NCBI GenBank assembly: GCA_036268485.1
Contig: DATAUC010000062.1
Location: 32,938 to 96,937 of the forward strand
Direction of reading: 5' to 3'
Origin: Bog-473 sp036268485
GTDB lineage: Bacteria > Actinomycetota > Acidimicrobiia > Acidimicrobiales > RAAP-2
Length of the DNA stretch: 64,000 bases
The first letter of the stretch is position 1; each line of letters opens with the position of its first letter. Both the position numbers and the translations under genes were made by a program. A model generated the notes under the pieces. That model made no database searches, was not told where the DNA came from, and was given only the letters and a program-made list of their open reading frames with translations. Of the stretch, positions 25,288 through 33,619 are shown piece by piece.

Positions 25288-26034
25288 GTGGAACGCACCC
25301 TGACCGTGTTGGGGTGCGACGGCAGCTGGCCCGGACCGGGCGGCGCCGCCAGCGGGTATCTCGTTCAGGCGGCCGGCAGCGCGCTCCTGCTCGATGCCGG
25401 CCCCGGCACCTTCGCCAACTTGCAGCGCTGGATCGATCCGGGCCTCCTCACCGCCGTGGTGCTGACCCACGAGCACCCCGACCATTGGACCGATCTGGAG
25501 TCGCTGGCGGTATGGGCCGGTTACGGGCCGGGCCAAGCGACCTTTCGCCACGCTGGCAGCACACCGCTGCCCGTCTACGCACCGCCCGGTCTGCGGGAGT
25601 GCTCGCACTTCGCCACGGCCGGTTGGCTGGCGTGGCACGAGTTGGCGCCGTCCATGGTGCTGGCGCTGGGGTCGCTGGTGGTGCGCATGGTGGCCACCGA
25701 TCACGGGGTGCCGACACTGGCCGTCCACCTGGCCCATGAAGGGGCTTCGTTGGCCTACTCGGCCGATTCGGGGCCCGATTGGTCGGTCGAGGAGCTGGGT
25801 CGCGACATCGGGACCTTCCTCTGCGAGGCCACCTACCTCCAGGAGGCGGAAGGCACGCTCCGCCACCTGAGCGGACGCCAAGCGGGGGCCATGGCCCGGG
25901 CGGCCGGCGTGGGGCGCCTCATCCTGACGCACCGGTGGCCTACGGTGTCGGCCGACGACGTGCGTCGTGAAGCTGAGCTGGCCTTCGGCCGGCCGGTGGA
26001 GCAAGCCACCGTGGACGCCGTCTTTACCTGGTAG
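25288..26034 (+). CDS. MBL-fold hydrolase, Rv1339-like (putative cyclic-nucleotide phosphodiesterase)
   Basis: A 248-residue protein. VVLTHEHPDHWTDLESL is the H-x-H-x-D-H zinc motif, ATDHGVPTLAVHL supplies a third histidine, YSADSGPD the bridging Asp, and ILTHRWP a late histidine. In mycobacteria the gene directly before rphA and rdgB (Rv1339) is an atypical class II cAMP phosphodiesterase; the same order here supports that assignment. Direct substrate evidence is absent. GTG 25288 gives the N-terminus LTVLGCDGSWPGPGGAASGY, typical of the family. Confidence 0.85.
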   Translation: MERTLTVLGCDGSWPGPGGAASGYLVQAAGSALLLDAGPGTFANLQRWIDPGLLTAVVLTHEHPDHWTDLESLAVWAGYGPGQATFRHAGSTPLPVYAPPGLRECSHFATAGWLAWHELAPSMVLALGSLVVRMVATDHGVPTLAVHLAHEGASLAYSADSGPDWSVEELGRDIGTFLCEATYLQEAEGTLRHLSGRQAGAMARAAGVGRLILTHRWPTVSADDVRREAELAFGRPVEQATVDAVFTW

Positions 26035-26066
26035 TCGAGACCGTCGCTGGCGACGAGAGGAGTGCA

Positions 26067-26834
26067 ATGGCAGAGGACAATGGAGTGAGGGACGCCCGTA
26101 CGGCCCGCAGTGATGGCCGAGCCGTCGACGAGCTGCGCCCGGTCAGTTTCGTGCGGGACTACACCGTGATGGCGCCCGGCTCGGTGCTGGTGTCGTTCGG
26201 CCAGACCAAGGTGCTGTGCACGGCGTCGGTCGAAGACCGGGTCCCGCCGTGGATGCGGGGCAGCGGCAAGGGATGGGTCACCGCCGAGTACTCCATGCTG
26301 CCGGGTTCGACGCCCGAGCGAGCCTCCCGAGAAGCGGCCAAGGGCAAGCAGTCGGGGCGGACCCAGGAGATACAGCGCCTCATCGCCCGCTCGCTGCGCG
26401 CCGTCTGCGACCTGGTGGTGCTGGGTGAGGTGCAGGTCACGGTGGACTGCGACGTCCTGCAGGCCGACGGCGGTACCCGCACGGCGTCCATCTGCGGTGC
26501 CTATGTGGCGCTGCACGACGCCTTCAGCCGGTTGCAGCAGAAGGGCATCCTGAGCCAGAACCCGCTCACTGATTCGGTGGCGGCCATCTCGGTCGGCATT
26601 ATCGACGGCGTGCCCATGCTGGACCTGCCCTACGTGGAGGACTCACGGGCCGAGGTCGACATGAACGTCGTCATGACCGGAGCCGGTCGCTTTGTCGAAG
26701 TGCAGGGAACGGCCGAAGGCATGGCGTTCAGCCGCGGTGAACTCGACAGCCTGCTGGGCTTGGCCGAGCACGGTATCAAGGACCTGTCTGCCCTGCAGCA
26801 GTCGGTACTGGCGGAAACGCCCCCGGCCCGGTGA
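26067..26834 (+). CDS. rph: Ribonuclease PH
   Basis: A 255-residue phosphorolytic 3'-5' exoribonuclease that trims tRNA 3' ends. Landmarks are DGRAVDELRPV, SVLVSFGQTKVLCTASVED, GWVTAEYSMLPGST (phosphate-contact region), GRTQEIQRLIARSLRAV, DCDVLQADGGTRTASI and EVQGTAEGMAFSR. GAGAGGAG precedes the ATG. The stop overlaps the rdgB GTG (GTGA), giving translational coupling. Confidence 0.97.
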   Translation: MAEDNGVRDARTARSDGRAVDELRPVSFVRDYTVMAPGSVLVSFGQTKVLCTASVEDRVPPWMRGSGKGWVTAEYSMLPGSTPERASREAAKGKQSGRTQEIQRLIARSLRAVCDLVVLGEVQVTVDCDVLQADGGTRTASICGAYVALHDAFSRLQQKGILSQNPLTDSVAAISVGIIDGVPMLDLPYVEDSRAEVDMNVVMTGAGRFVEVQGTAEGMAFSRGELDSLLGLAEHGIKDLSALQQSVLAETPPAR

Positions 26835-27448
26835 GCCCGGCGGCCCCCCTTCGCCTGGTGATGGCCTCGGCCAATCCGGACAAGGCGGCCGAGATCGCCG
26901 CCGTGCTGACCCAGGCGCTCGACGTCGAACTGGTGGCGCGGCCGGCCGGGGTGCCCGATGTGATGGAGGACGGGGAGACCCTGCTCGACAACGCCCGCCT
27001 CAAGGCGGTGGCCCTGGTGGCCGCCACCGGATTGGCCGCGGTGGCGGACGACACCGGTCTGGAAGTTGACGCGCTCGACGGTGCGCCCGGCGTGTACTCG
27101 GCCCGCTATGCCGGAGAGGACGTGACCTACGCCGACAATGTGGCCAAGCTGTTGCGCGAGTTGGCGGCCCGGCCCGACGGCGGCGGGCATCGGAGCGCCC
27201 GCTTTCGTACCGTGGCGCTGGTCGCCTTTCCCGATGGCACGGAGTGCTGGACCGAGGGCGTGGTCGAAGGGGTGATCGCGTCTGGCGAGCAGGGCAGCGC
27301 CGGGTTCGGCTACGACCCTGTCTTCATCCCCACCGAGGCCGGCGGCCGCTCCTTCGCCGAGATGACGGCGGCCGAGAAGAACGCCATCTCGCACCGGGGT
27401 CGGGCCTTTCGGGCCTTGGCCGAGGCACTGGGTCAGCGCGCCGGCTGA
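26831..27448 (+). CDS. rdgB: XTP/dITP diphosphatase RdgB (HAM1)
   Basis: A 205-residue protein. It opens with LVMASANPDKAAEIAAVL (the S-N-x-x-K motif), then ADDTGLEVDALDGAPGVYSARYAG, GYDPVFIP and FAEMTAAEKNAISHRGRAF, the full HAM1 set. It removes non-canonical purine nucleotides such as ITP and XTP from the pool. Coupled to rph as in many actinobacteria. Confidence 0.96.
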   Translation: MSPAAPLRLVMASANPDKAAEIAAVLTQALDVELVARPAGVPDVMEDGETLLDNARLKAVALVAATGLAAVADDTGLEVDALDGAPGVYSARYAGEDVTYADNVAKLLRELAARPDGGGHRSARFRTVALVAFPDGTECWTEGVVEGVIASGEQGSAGFGYDPVFIPTEAGGRSFAEMTAAEKNAISHRGRAFRALAEALGQRAG

Positions 27449-27459
27449 TGCTTCGGCCG

Positions 27460-28275
27460 CTACGGCCGGCGCAAGAGTTTCAGCGCGGTGTCCCCCATGA
27501 AGGCATCTTGCGCCGCCGGCGACAACGGGAGATCCCGGGCTGCCGTCGTGGCCCGCTCCATGGGCAGGAAGGGATGGTCCGAGGCGTAGAGCACGCGACC
27601 GATGCCGCGCTTGGAGTCCATGAAGGCCACCAGGGCCGGGTCCATGTACTTGGCCAGGTAGGCCGAGTTGGACAGGTAGAGATCGGGCCACTTGAGCATG
27701 TACTGCATGAGGAGGGTCTCGTAGGGGTGGCCCATGTGGGCCCCGATGACGGTGAGGCCCTTGAAGTCGATGAGCACGTCTTCGAGGAGCTCGGGATGCT
27801 GGCAGGCCGACCGCACGCGGGGTCCGGGGATACCCACGTTGATGGAGACGGGCAGGCCCAGCTCGGCGCACGTGGCGTAGATCGGGTAATAGAGCTTGTC
27901 GTTGAGCGGGTACTGCTGGACGAGCGGCGTGACCCGGACCAGGGCTACCGCCGGGTGTTGGGCCAGGGTGCGCAGCCGGGTGCTCTGGGGCACGGGCCGA
28001 TCGGCCCTGTCCGCTACCAGGGCCACGCAGAGTCGATCGCTGAACGGAGCGAGGTCGTCCAGCAGTGTTTCGGTCTCGGGGGACGAGATGCCGGCTGCGA
28101 CGACTCCGAGATCGACGTCACACGTATCCATGGTGGCCACGAGCTTGGACAGGGTGGAGGCAGCGGACAGATCGCCGCCGAGGAATTCGGGGATGCCCTC
28201 GTTGCCGGCCTGACCGAGGAAGGCGGCGGCGGCCGAACCGGTGAGCGCATTGACCCACAGGTCCACAACGGTCAT
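27460..28275 (-). CDS. Amidohydrolase family 2 protein
   Basis: A 271-residue TIM-barrel metal hydrolase of the amidohydrolase-2/ACMSD group. Supported by VIGAHMGHPYETLLMQ (metal His region) and RVLYASDHPFLPM (the late catalytic Asp). The N-terminal D-x-H metal motif seen in active members reads VVDLWVNAL, so His is missing. That may mean a different metal set or a non-catalytic protein. The first codon overlaps the stop of the SRPBCC gene. Confidence 0.78.
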   Translation of the reverse strand: MTVVDLWVNALTGSAAAAFLGQAGNEGIPEFLGGDLSAASTLSKLVATMDTCDVDLGVVAAGISSPETETLLDDLAPFSDRLCVALVADRADRPVPQSTRLRTLAQHPAVALVRVTPLVQQYPLNDKLYYPIYATCAELGLPVSINVGIPGPRVRSACQHPELLEDVLIDFKGLTVIGAHMGHPYETLLMQYMLKWPDLYLSNSAYLAKYMDPALVAFMDSKRGIGRVLYASDHPFLPMERATTAARDLPLSPAAQDAFMGDTALKLLRRP

Positions 28276-28769
28276 GCCGGCGGCTTCGACTTGGCCCGGG
28301 CCGCCCGCAGGGCCCGCACGCCCTTGGTGAGCGAGTCCTTGATGAGTTGATCGTTGTCCTTCGAGATGAAGGCGTGGACCCGCTTCTCGAAGAGCACCCG
28401 CATGATGGGATTGAAGGCGTGGTAGGTCTCGGAGAAGTGCACCCGGGTATGGCCGTTGCCCAGGTCCTCCAGGCGGGTGCGGCCTTCAGCCTCGGACCAC
28501 AGCGGGCGGCCGATGGCGTTGTACTTCCAGGATTCCTTCGGGGTGACTTCGGTCAGCCACTCCCATGACTGCCCCTTGCCCCCCGAGAGGAGGTAGCGCG
28601 GCACCCGGAAGGTGCAGTGGCGGACCAGTCCCTCTCCGCTGGCATCACCGGGATGGAGGATCTCAATGGTGACGTCGCCCGATTGCGAGCGGGGCGCCCG
28701 GAACCAGAAGAGCTTCCAGAGCTCATCGGGCGTCGCCTCAATATCTACGAAGTAGTGATGCGATTGCAC
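28272..28769 (-). CDS. SRPBCC/polyketide-cyclase-like lipid-binding protein
   Basis: A 165-residue helix-grip fold candidate: HYFVDIEATPDELWKLFW at the start, a run of beta strands (TIEILHPG, RHCTFRVP, TRLEDLGNGHTRVHFSETY) and a long C-terminal helix. The family binds hydrophobic ligands; the ligand here is unknown. GTG 28769 follows a -10-like TATGGT by six bases. It overlaps the downstream amidohydrolase gene, so the two probably act in one pathway. Confidence 0.75.
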   Translation of the reverse strand: MQSHHYFVDIEATPDELWKLFWFRAPRSQSGDVTIEILHPGDASGEGLVRHCTFRVPRYLLSGGKGQSWEWLTEVTPKESWKYNAIGRPLWSEAEGRTRLEDLGNGHTRVHFSETYHAFNPIMRVLFEKRVHAFISKDNDQLIKDSLTKGVRALRAARAKSKPPA

Positions 28770-28775
28770 GCGTGC

Positions 28776-28781
28776 ACCATA
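28776..28781 (-). promoter_or_regulatory. -10 element for SRPBCC gene
   Basis: TATGGT on the minus strand is six bases before GTG 28769, again a leaderless arrangement. Confidence 0.4.
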
Positions 28782-28901
28782 TCCCTGGACCTGACTGGCG
28801 TGTCAGGTTTGGCCACGTTGATTCACTGGCACTTCTCAGGAAGGTCTATGGCCTTTTCCGCCTCAGGACGTCTGGCGATGTGTCGGCGAATGGCTGGGCC
28901 C

Positions 28902-28907
28902 TAGGGT
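28902..28907 (+). promoter_or_regulatory. -10 element for isolated GT4 gene
   Basis: TAGGGT lies seven bases before GTG 28915 in the divergent gap with the SRPBCC gene. Confidence 0.4.
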
Positions 28908-28914
28908 CGGGGCT

Positions 28915-30099
28915 GTGAAGGTGGCCTACGTCGTGCCGCGCTACGGCGCGGCCATCCGGGGTGGGGCGGAGACCGGGGCCCGGATGTTCGCCGAGCACCT
29001 GGTGGCCGATCGGGGCTACGAGGTCGACGTGCTCACCAGCTGCGCCGTGGACGCCCTGACCTGGCGGGATGAGCTGGTACCCGGGACAACCGTCGAGCAG
29101 GGAGTCCGGGTCCACCGGATTGCCTCTGAGGACGGGCGGGGCGAGGGGTTCCATCCACTGTCGGGCCGCCTGCTGGCCGATCCCGAGCAGGCCAGTGTGG
29201 AGGACATGGAGCTCTGGGTCGACCTGCAAGGCCCGAAATCGCCCGCCCTGCTCGATGCGGTGGTGGCCAGCGACGCCGATGTGGTGGCCTTCTATCCGTA
29301 CCTGTACTACCCGACCGTCCGCGGCCTCCCGCTGGTACGGGATCGGGCCATCATGCATCCGGCGGCCCATGAGGAGCCGGTGCTGCACCTGGGCCTCTTC
29401 GATGCCCTGTTCGATCAGTGCCGCGGCTTCGTGTTCCAGACCCGCAGTGAGCGCCGGCTGGTGACGGATCGATTCTCGGTGGCCACCACGCCCCAGGTGT
29501 TGGTGGGGTTGGGCGTGGAGGAACTCGAAGGCTCGGCCGAGTCGGCCCGGTCCACCTTCGGCCTGGGTGATGCGCCCTACCTCCTGTGTATCGGCCGGGT
29601 AGACGACAAGAAGGGGACCGGCATCCTCTGGCGCTACTTCCGTTCGTACAAGGCGCGCTATCCCGGTGATCTCACCCTGGTGCTGGTGGGCCAGGTGGTC
29701 GACCCGCCCGATCCGTCGCCCGACGTCGTGGTGACGGGGATGATCAGCGACGAGGACAAGTGGGGACTGCTCCGGGGAGCCCGGACGCTGGTCTCGCCCT
29801 CACCCGTCGAGGCTTTTTCGATCACGGTGATCGAGGGTATGACCGCCGGCGCACCGGTCATCGTCAATGCGGTATGCGGCGCCACCCGCGAACACTGCGA
29901 GCAATCAGGAGCCGGGCTCTGGTTCGAGGGATACGCCGAGTTCGAAGCGGTCCTGCTGCGTATGACCAGCGACGACACCCTGCATGCCGCCATGCGGGAG
30001 AACGGCTTCCGCTATGTCGAGGCCAATTACCGGTGGCCCGTCATCCTTGACCGCTATTGCCATTTCTTGGAGGAGCGGGCCGGCGTACCTAGGGCGTAA
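28915..30099 (+). CDS. GT4-family glycosyltransferase
   Basis: A 394-residue protein with the GT-B fold. The N-terminal half begins KVAYVVPRYGAAIRGGAETG; the donor domain has LCIGRVDDKKGTGILW and SPSPVEAFSITVIEGMTAGAPV, containing the E-x7-E motif. It is a clear paralogue of the protein at 47202 (shared PRYG-GGAET, EHLVAD, VVASDADV-AFYPYLY, HPAAH-EP and CGxTREHCE), although 18 kb separates it from that cluster. It probably adds a sugar to a surface glycan. Its 3' end overlaps the convergent nitroreductase gene by 11 bases. Confidence 0.9.
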   Translation: MKVAYVVPRYGAAIRGGAETGARMFAEHLVADRGYEVDVLTSCAVDALTWRDELVPGTTVEQGVRVHRIASEDGRGEGFHPLSGRLLADPEQASVEDMELWVDLQGPKSPALLDAVVASDADVVAFYPYLYYPTVRGLPLVRDRAIMHPAAHEEPVLHLGLFDALFDQCRGFVFQTRSERRLVTDRFSVATTPQVLVGLGVEELEGSAESARSTFGLGDAPYLLCIGRVDDKKGTGILWRYFRSYKARYPGDLTLVLVGQVVDPPDPSPDVVVTGMISDEDKWGLLRGARTLVSPSPVEAFSITVIEGMTAGAPVIVNAVCGATREHCEQSGAGLWFEGYAEFEAVLLRMTSDDTLHAAMRENGFRYVEANYRWPVILDRYCHFLEERAGVPRA

Positions 30100-30691
30100 A
30101 TGGATTGCCGTACCGATTGAGATGGGCCCGCTCCGAAAGGGGGTGACGTCGAGGCGGGCCGAGGGGCTTGACCAGATGGCCGAGCGGGATGACCGCCACG
30201 GGCACGACCTCGGAGGGGAGGCCCAGTGCCTGGGTCAGCGCATCGCCGCCCAGCACGGGCAACGTGGTGAGGGTCGAACCCAAGCCCAGGGCGTGAGCGG
30301 CCAGGAGGAGGTTCTGGACGGCCGGGAAGATGGAGGCGTCCATGGCCTTGGCGAAGGTCAGGCGGATGTCACCGCAGACGACGATGAGCACCGGCGCCGC
30401 CGCCACGCCGCCCATGGCGCCCTGGTCCACGTCGGCCAGGAAGGCGGGGGAGAGGCGGTCCGCCTCCAACGCCTTGGCGCCGCCTTCCCAAATGCGAGCG
30501 GTCAGCGCCCCGATCGTCGCCCTAATCGACTGGTCCCGGACCACCACGAACACAAAGGGTTGGCTGTTCTCCGCACTGGGTGCGTGGGTGGCGGCAGTGA
30601 GGATGCGGGCCACGTCCTCATCGCTGACCTCTTCGGTGGTGAACGACCGGGCCGCCCGCTGGGTCAGGACGACATCAAAGAAGTCAGGCAC
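30089..30691 (-). CDS. Nitroreductase-family FMN oxidoreductase
   Basis: A 200-residue protein: VVLTQRAARSF (FMN phosphate contacts), THAPSAENSQPFVFVVV, MDASIFPAVQNLLLAAHALGLGSTLTTL and VPVAVIPLGHLV form the family pattern. GTG 30691 is chosen because the upstream open frame is unlike the family, and TACGAT lies eight bases before it. The natural substrate is unknown. It is convergent with the GT4 gene. Confidence 0.85.
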   Translation of the reverse strand: MPDFFDVVLTQRAARSFTTEEVSDEDVARILTAATHAPSAENSQPFVFVVVRDQSIRATIGALTARIWEGGAKALEADRLSPAFLADVDQGAMGGVAAAPVLIVVCGDIRLTFAKAMDASIFPAVQNLLLAAHALGLGSTLTTLPVLGGDALTQALGLPSEVVPVAVIPLGHLVKPLGPPRRHPLSERAHLNRYGNPFTP

Positions 30692-30828
30692 GACGGAGGA
30701 TCGTACCGAGATTTGGATTGGGCTGGCGGTTGACGAGCCGCTACCTTTGGCGCTGCACCGGCGACGGGCCGGTGACCGCCATGGATTGTGGATCAGTAGT
30801 ACGGCGGCGGGGGACAAGGAGGATGACG

Positions 30829-31347
30829 GTGGCCGACGGCGCCGAATCGCAAGCAGACGTTCTCAAGGGGATCATCGGGCAGCCGACCGGCAAGGCCAAG
30901 GTCGTCATCGAGCGGGGACCGGTGCAGCATTTTGCCGACGCCTTGCTCAGCACCAGCCCGATCTACCACGACCCCGGAGCCGCCAAGGCGGCCGGGTTCG
31001 ATGCCATCCCGGCACCCCCGACCTACTCCTTTGCCTTTGAGTTCGCGGGCAAGTTCACCGAGATGCAGCCGGCCGATGCCCCCAAGGGCAACCCGTTGAT
31101 GACGGCCATGGGTCCGCTCATCGCCGGCGGTGGTCTCATCCTTCACGGGGAGCAGGAGTTCATCTACCACCGTCCCGTGCTGGTGGGCGATGTCCTGGTC
31201 AGCGAAGGCAAGATCACGGACGCCTATCAGAAGGAGTCCAAGGGCAAGACGATGACCTTCGTGGTCAGCGAGACGAACTGGTCCGACGAGAAGACCGGTG
31301 ACCCGGTGGTCACGGCGCGATTCAACCTGATCCATCGCTCCGCCTAG
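30829..31347 (+). CDS. MaoC-like dehydratase, N-terminal type (HadA/HadC-like)
   Basis: A 172-residue hot-dog-fold protein: FADALLSTSPIYHDPGAAKAAG, PAPPTYSFAFEF and EQEFIYHRPVLVGDVLVSEG match the non-catalytic-type subunit of actinobacterial 3-hydroxyacyl thioester dehydratases. AGGAGG at 30817-30822 suits GTG 30829; ATG 30823 touches it and is less likely. The gene 88 bases downstream encodes the partner with the hydratase motif, as in mycobacterial HadA-HadB. A heterodimer acting on fatty acyl-ACP or -CoA is inferred. Confidence 0.85.
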   Translation: MADGAESQADVLKGIIGQPTGKAKVVIERGPVQHFADALLSTSPIYHDPGAAKAAGFDAIPAPPTYSFAFEFAGKFTEMQPADAPKGNPLMTAMGPLIAGGGLILHGEQEFIYHRPVLVGDVLVSEGKITDAYQKESKGKTMTFVVSETNWSDEKTGDPVVTARFNLIHRSA

Positions 31348-31369
31348 CCATCCGGCCACGCCGTTTTTC

Positions 31370-31399
31370 TTGACACAGCACTCCGCAGCTGACCATGCT
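31370..31399 (+). promoter_or_regulatory. Promoter before the second MaoC gene
   Basis: TTGACA (31370-31375), an 18-base spacer and CATGCT (31394-31399) lie 35 bases before ATG 31435, suggesting that the second subunit also has its own promoter. Confidence 0.45.
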
Positions 31400-31434
31400 G
31401 CGGCCGACGAGACTTCAAACTGGGGGTCGACACA

Positions 31435-31857
31435 ATGGGTGAGAAGAAGCTGAATTTCGATGCGGTGGCGGTGGGCGATGAGGCTCCTGTCATCACGCAC
31501 AAGCTGGGTCGGACCGACCTGGTCAAGTACGCCGGGGCTTCCGGCGACTTCAATCCGATGCACCACGATGAGGTGGCGGCCAAGGCGGCCGGCCAGCCCA
31601 GCGTGTTCGGGCACGGCATGTTCTCCATGGGGCTGTTGGGCACGGCGCTGACGGACTACGTCGGTGTCGGGAACCTGACCCGCTACCAGGTGCGCTTCGC
31701 CCGCCAGACGTGGCCCGACGAGGTGCTCTCCTCCAAGATCGTGGTCAGCGCCAAGCGCGAGGAGGACGGCAAGAAACTCATCGACCTCACCATCACGCTG
31801 TCCAATGGCGACGGGGAGGACAAGCTGGTGGGTGAGGCCACGGCCGTCCTGCCGTAG
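31435..31857 (+). CDS. MaoC-like (R)-specific hydratase (HadB-like)
   Basis: A 140-residue hot-dog protein containing the complete hydratase-2 motif YAGASGDFNPMHHDEVAAKA, with the catalytic Asp and His, and then FGHGMFSMG. It hydrates or dehydrates 3-hydroxyacyl thioesters. Together with the upstream MaoC-N subunit it resembles HadAB of the mycolic-acid FAS-II system, but no other FAS-II genes are near, so a general fatty-acid or polyhydroxyalkanoate role is equally possible. Confidence 0.9.
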   Translation: MGEKKLNFDAVAVGDEAPVITHKLGRTDLVKYAGASGDFNPMHHDEVAAKAAGQPSVFGHGMFSMGLLGTALTDYVGVGNLTRYQVRFARQTWPDEVLSSKIVVSAKREEDGKKLIDLTITLSNGDGEDKLVGEATAVLP

Positions 31858-31894
31858 CCACCCGCTGGGCGCAACGACGCGTCGAGCAGCGCCA

Positions 31895-31900
31895 TAAGGT
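31895..31900 (+). promoter_or_regulatory. -10 element for Ddn-like gene
   Basis: TAAGGT sits six bases before ATG 31907, a leaderless arrangement identical in spacing to that at 24837. Confidence 0.4.
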
Positions 31901-31906
31901 AGCCCC

Positions 31907-32353
31907 ATGTCAATCTCCGGAGACTACGAGCCCAGTCCCTCCGATTGGGTACGCAACCAGGTTGAAGAGTACGAAGCGTCGGGAGGTCAGCGGGCCAACA
32001 CCTTGTTGGACACCGGCCTGCCCATCGTCGTCGTCACCACCGTGGGGAACAAGACGGGCAAGGTGCGCAAGACCCCGCTGATGCGGGTCGAGCACGACGG
32101 CGACTACGCCCTGGTGGCCAGCAAGGGGGGTGCTCCCGAACACCCGGTCTGGTACTACAACCTGGTGGCCCACCCTGATGAGGTGGTCATTCAGGATGGG
32201 TCGGAGCCCCACGACTATGCCGTGCGTCCGGTCACCGGAGACGAGAAGGCGACCTGGTGGGAGCGCGCCGTGGCGGCCTATCCGCCCTATGCCGAGTACC
32301 AAGCAGCCACCGATCGGGAGATCCCGGTCTTTGTGGCCAGCCGCAAGAGCTAG
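31907..32353 (+). CDS. F420H2-dependent nitroreductase/quinone reductase (Ddn family)
   Basis: A 148-residue split-barrel protein. GQRANTLLDTGLPIVVVTTV, GNKTGKVRKTPLMRVEHDG (F420 phosphate/polyglutamate contacts), SKGGAPEHPVWYYNLVAHP and the C-terminal REIPVFVASRK are the Ddn signature. It reduces quinones or nitro compounds with reduced deazaflavin, which means the organism makes coenzyme F420. Confidence 0.92.
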   Translation: MSISGDYEPSPSDWVRNQVEEYEASGGQRANTLLDTGLPIVVVTTVGNKTGKVRKTPLMRVEHDGDYALVASKGGAPEHPVWYYNLVAHPDEVVIQDGSEPHDYAVRPVTGDEKATWWERAVAAYPPYAEYQAATDREIPVFVASRKS

Positions 32354-32363
32354 GCCACCACTT

Positions 32364-33137
32364 CTAGGCCAGGGTCGAGCGCCAGCAGCGGCAGCGCATC
32401 GGCACGTCGACCGAGGCGTTGCCGGTGAACTGCGGAAGGCGGTCGAGGGCGTCGGCCAACCCGGCCCGATGCTGATGCCACGTGTCCTCGTCCATGGTGA
32501 TGAAGGCGCTGTAGGTGCCGATCAAGCCGATGAAATCGTCCTTGGTCATCGGCCTGGTCCAGTGGAGGACCGTCGTTTGGGGCTCGGTGAAGGTTCCGTC
32601 GCCTGGCAGGTTGACGACGTGGCGTTCGCTCCGGTGTTCGACCAGGTCGCGTTGGGCCTCGGTGGTGGGCGTTGTCCCGCCCGCCCACAATGTGCGCATC
32701 CAGTCCACCGTGCGGTCGGGACCGCTCCACAGCAGGGCCAACGTGCCTCCCGGCCGCAGCACCCGCGCCACCTCGGGGAAGGCCCGCTCCTCATCGACCC
32801 AGTGCCAGGCCGAGGCGGCAATGACGGTGTCGTAGGCATGGTCATCGGCTGGGATCTGCTCGGCCACGCCGGACACCACCTCGGCGCCGGTGGCTGCCGC
32901 TTCGAGCACGGTGCGCATGCGGTCGTCGGGCTCGACCGCCCGCACCCGGGAGAACCGACGGGTCAGCAGTCCGGTCAGAGCACCCGTGCCGGCTCCGAGC
33001 TCGAGCACGTCGTTGACGCCCGAAGGCAGGAGCCATTCGATGGCGGCATCCGGGGGTGGTGGCCGGAAGCGGGCGTAGTGCTCGGCCACCGAGCCGAAGG
33101 AGTGTCGCCGCCGTGCTGTCTCCTCGTCCTGGTGCAT
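32364..33137 (-). CDS. Class I SAM-dependent methyltransferase
   Basis: A 257-residue protein: FGSVAEHYARFRPPPPDAA, motif I VLELGAGTGALTGLL, motif II acidic VEPDDRM, then DTVIAASAWHWVDEERAFPEVARVLRPGGTLALLW. This is the ubiquinone/small-molecule methyltransferase type with WHW. The acceptor is unknown. It begins 4 bases after the GNAT-like gene's stop, so the two are probably cotranscribed. Confidence 0.88.
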   Translation of the reverse strand: MHQDEETARRRHSFGSVAEHYARFRPPPPDAAIEWLLPSGVNDVLELGAGTGALTGLLTRRFSRVRAVEPDDRMRTVLEAAATGAEVVSGVAEQIPADDHAYDTVIAASAWHWVDEERAFPEVARVLRPGGTLALLWSGPDRTVDWMRTLWAGGTTPTTEAQRDLVEHRSERHVVNLPGDGTFTEPQTTVLHWTRPMTKDDFIGLIGTYSAFITMDEDTWHQHRAGLADALDRLPQFTGNASVDVPMRCRCWRSTLA

Positions 33138-33141
33138 GCGG

Positions 33142-33603
33142 TCAGGTCGCCCGGGGCGCGTAGTCGAAGGTGGCGAAGGGCCAGGCGCTGCGGAGCCACT
33201 CGGTCACCGTGAGGTAGAGCGGCGTATCGAGCTCCGGCCGGGTGGCCCGCACCCAGGAGCGGACGTCGGCGTCGATGTCATCTTTGGGGGACGGGTAGAT
33301 GTACACGCAGCCGACGACCTCGCCGCCGGGATCGGCCTGCACCGAATAGGTGAAGCCGCGGCGGGCCTCGAAGTCCTCCACGTGGCCCCGGAGATCCTCG
33401 AGGTTCCGTTCCAGAGTCATCGGATCGTCCGGCCACGGGTGCCCTTCGAAGCCGGCGGTGGCGTGGATGTGGTCGACGCTCGAACTCCAAGCGTCCAGGT
33501 CGCCCTCGTTGTGTTCGAGCAGGAGTTGGGTCAGGAGGAAGCCGTCACCCGTGGGTGGGGCCGGTGCTTCGAAGTCGGGGCGGACAAAACCGGATTCGCT
33601 CAT
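33142..33603 (-). CDS. GNAT-like N-acetyltransferase
   Basis: A 153-residue protein with the GNAT core TYSVQADPGGEVVGCVYIYPS (beta-4 and start of the acetyl-CoA site). The canonical Q/RxxGxG/A loop is degenerate: DDIDADVRSWVRA takes its place. Many actinobacterial proteins with this HNEGDLDAW start share that pattern. Catalytic competence is uncertain. Confidence 0.65.
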   Translation of the reverse strand: MSESGFVRPDFEAPAPPTGDGFLLTQLLLEHNEGDLDAWSSSVDHIHATAGFEGHPWPDDPMTLERNLEDLRGHVEDFEARRGFTYSVQADPGGEVVGCVYIYPSPKDDIDADVRSWVRATRPELDTPLYLTVTEWLRSAWPFATFDYAPRAT

Positions 33604-33619
33604 GTCCCATTGTGGAGGA

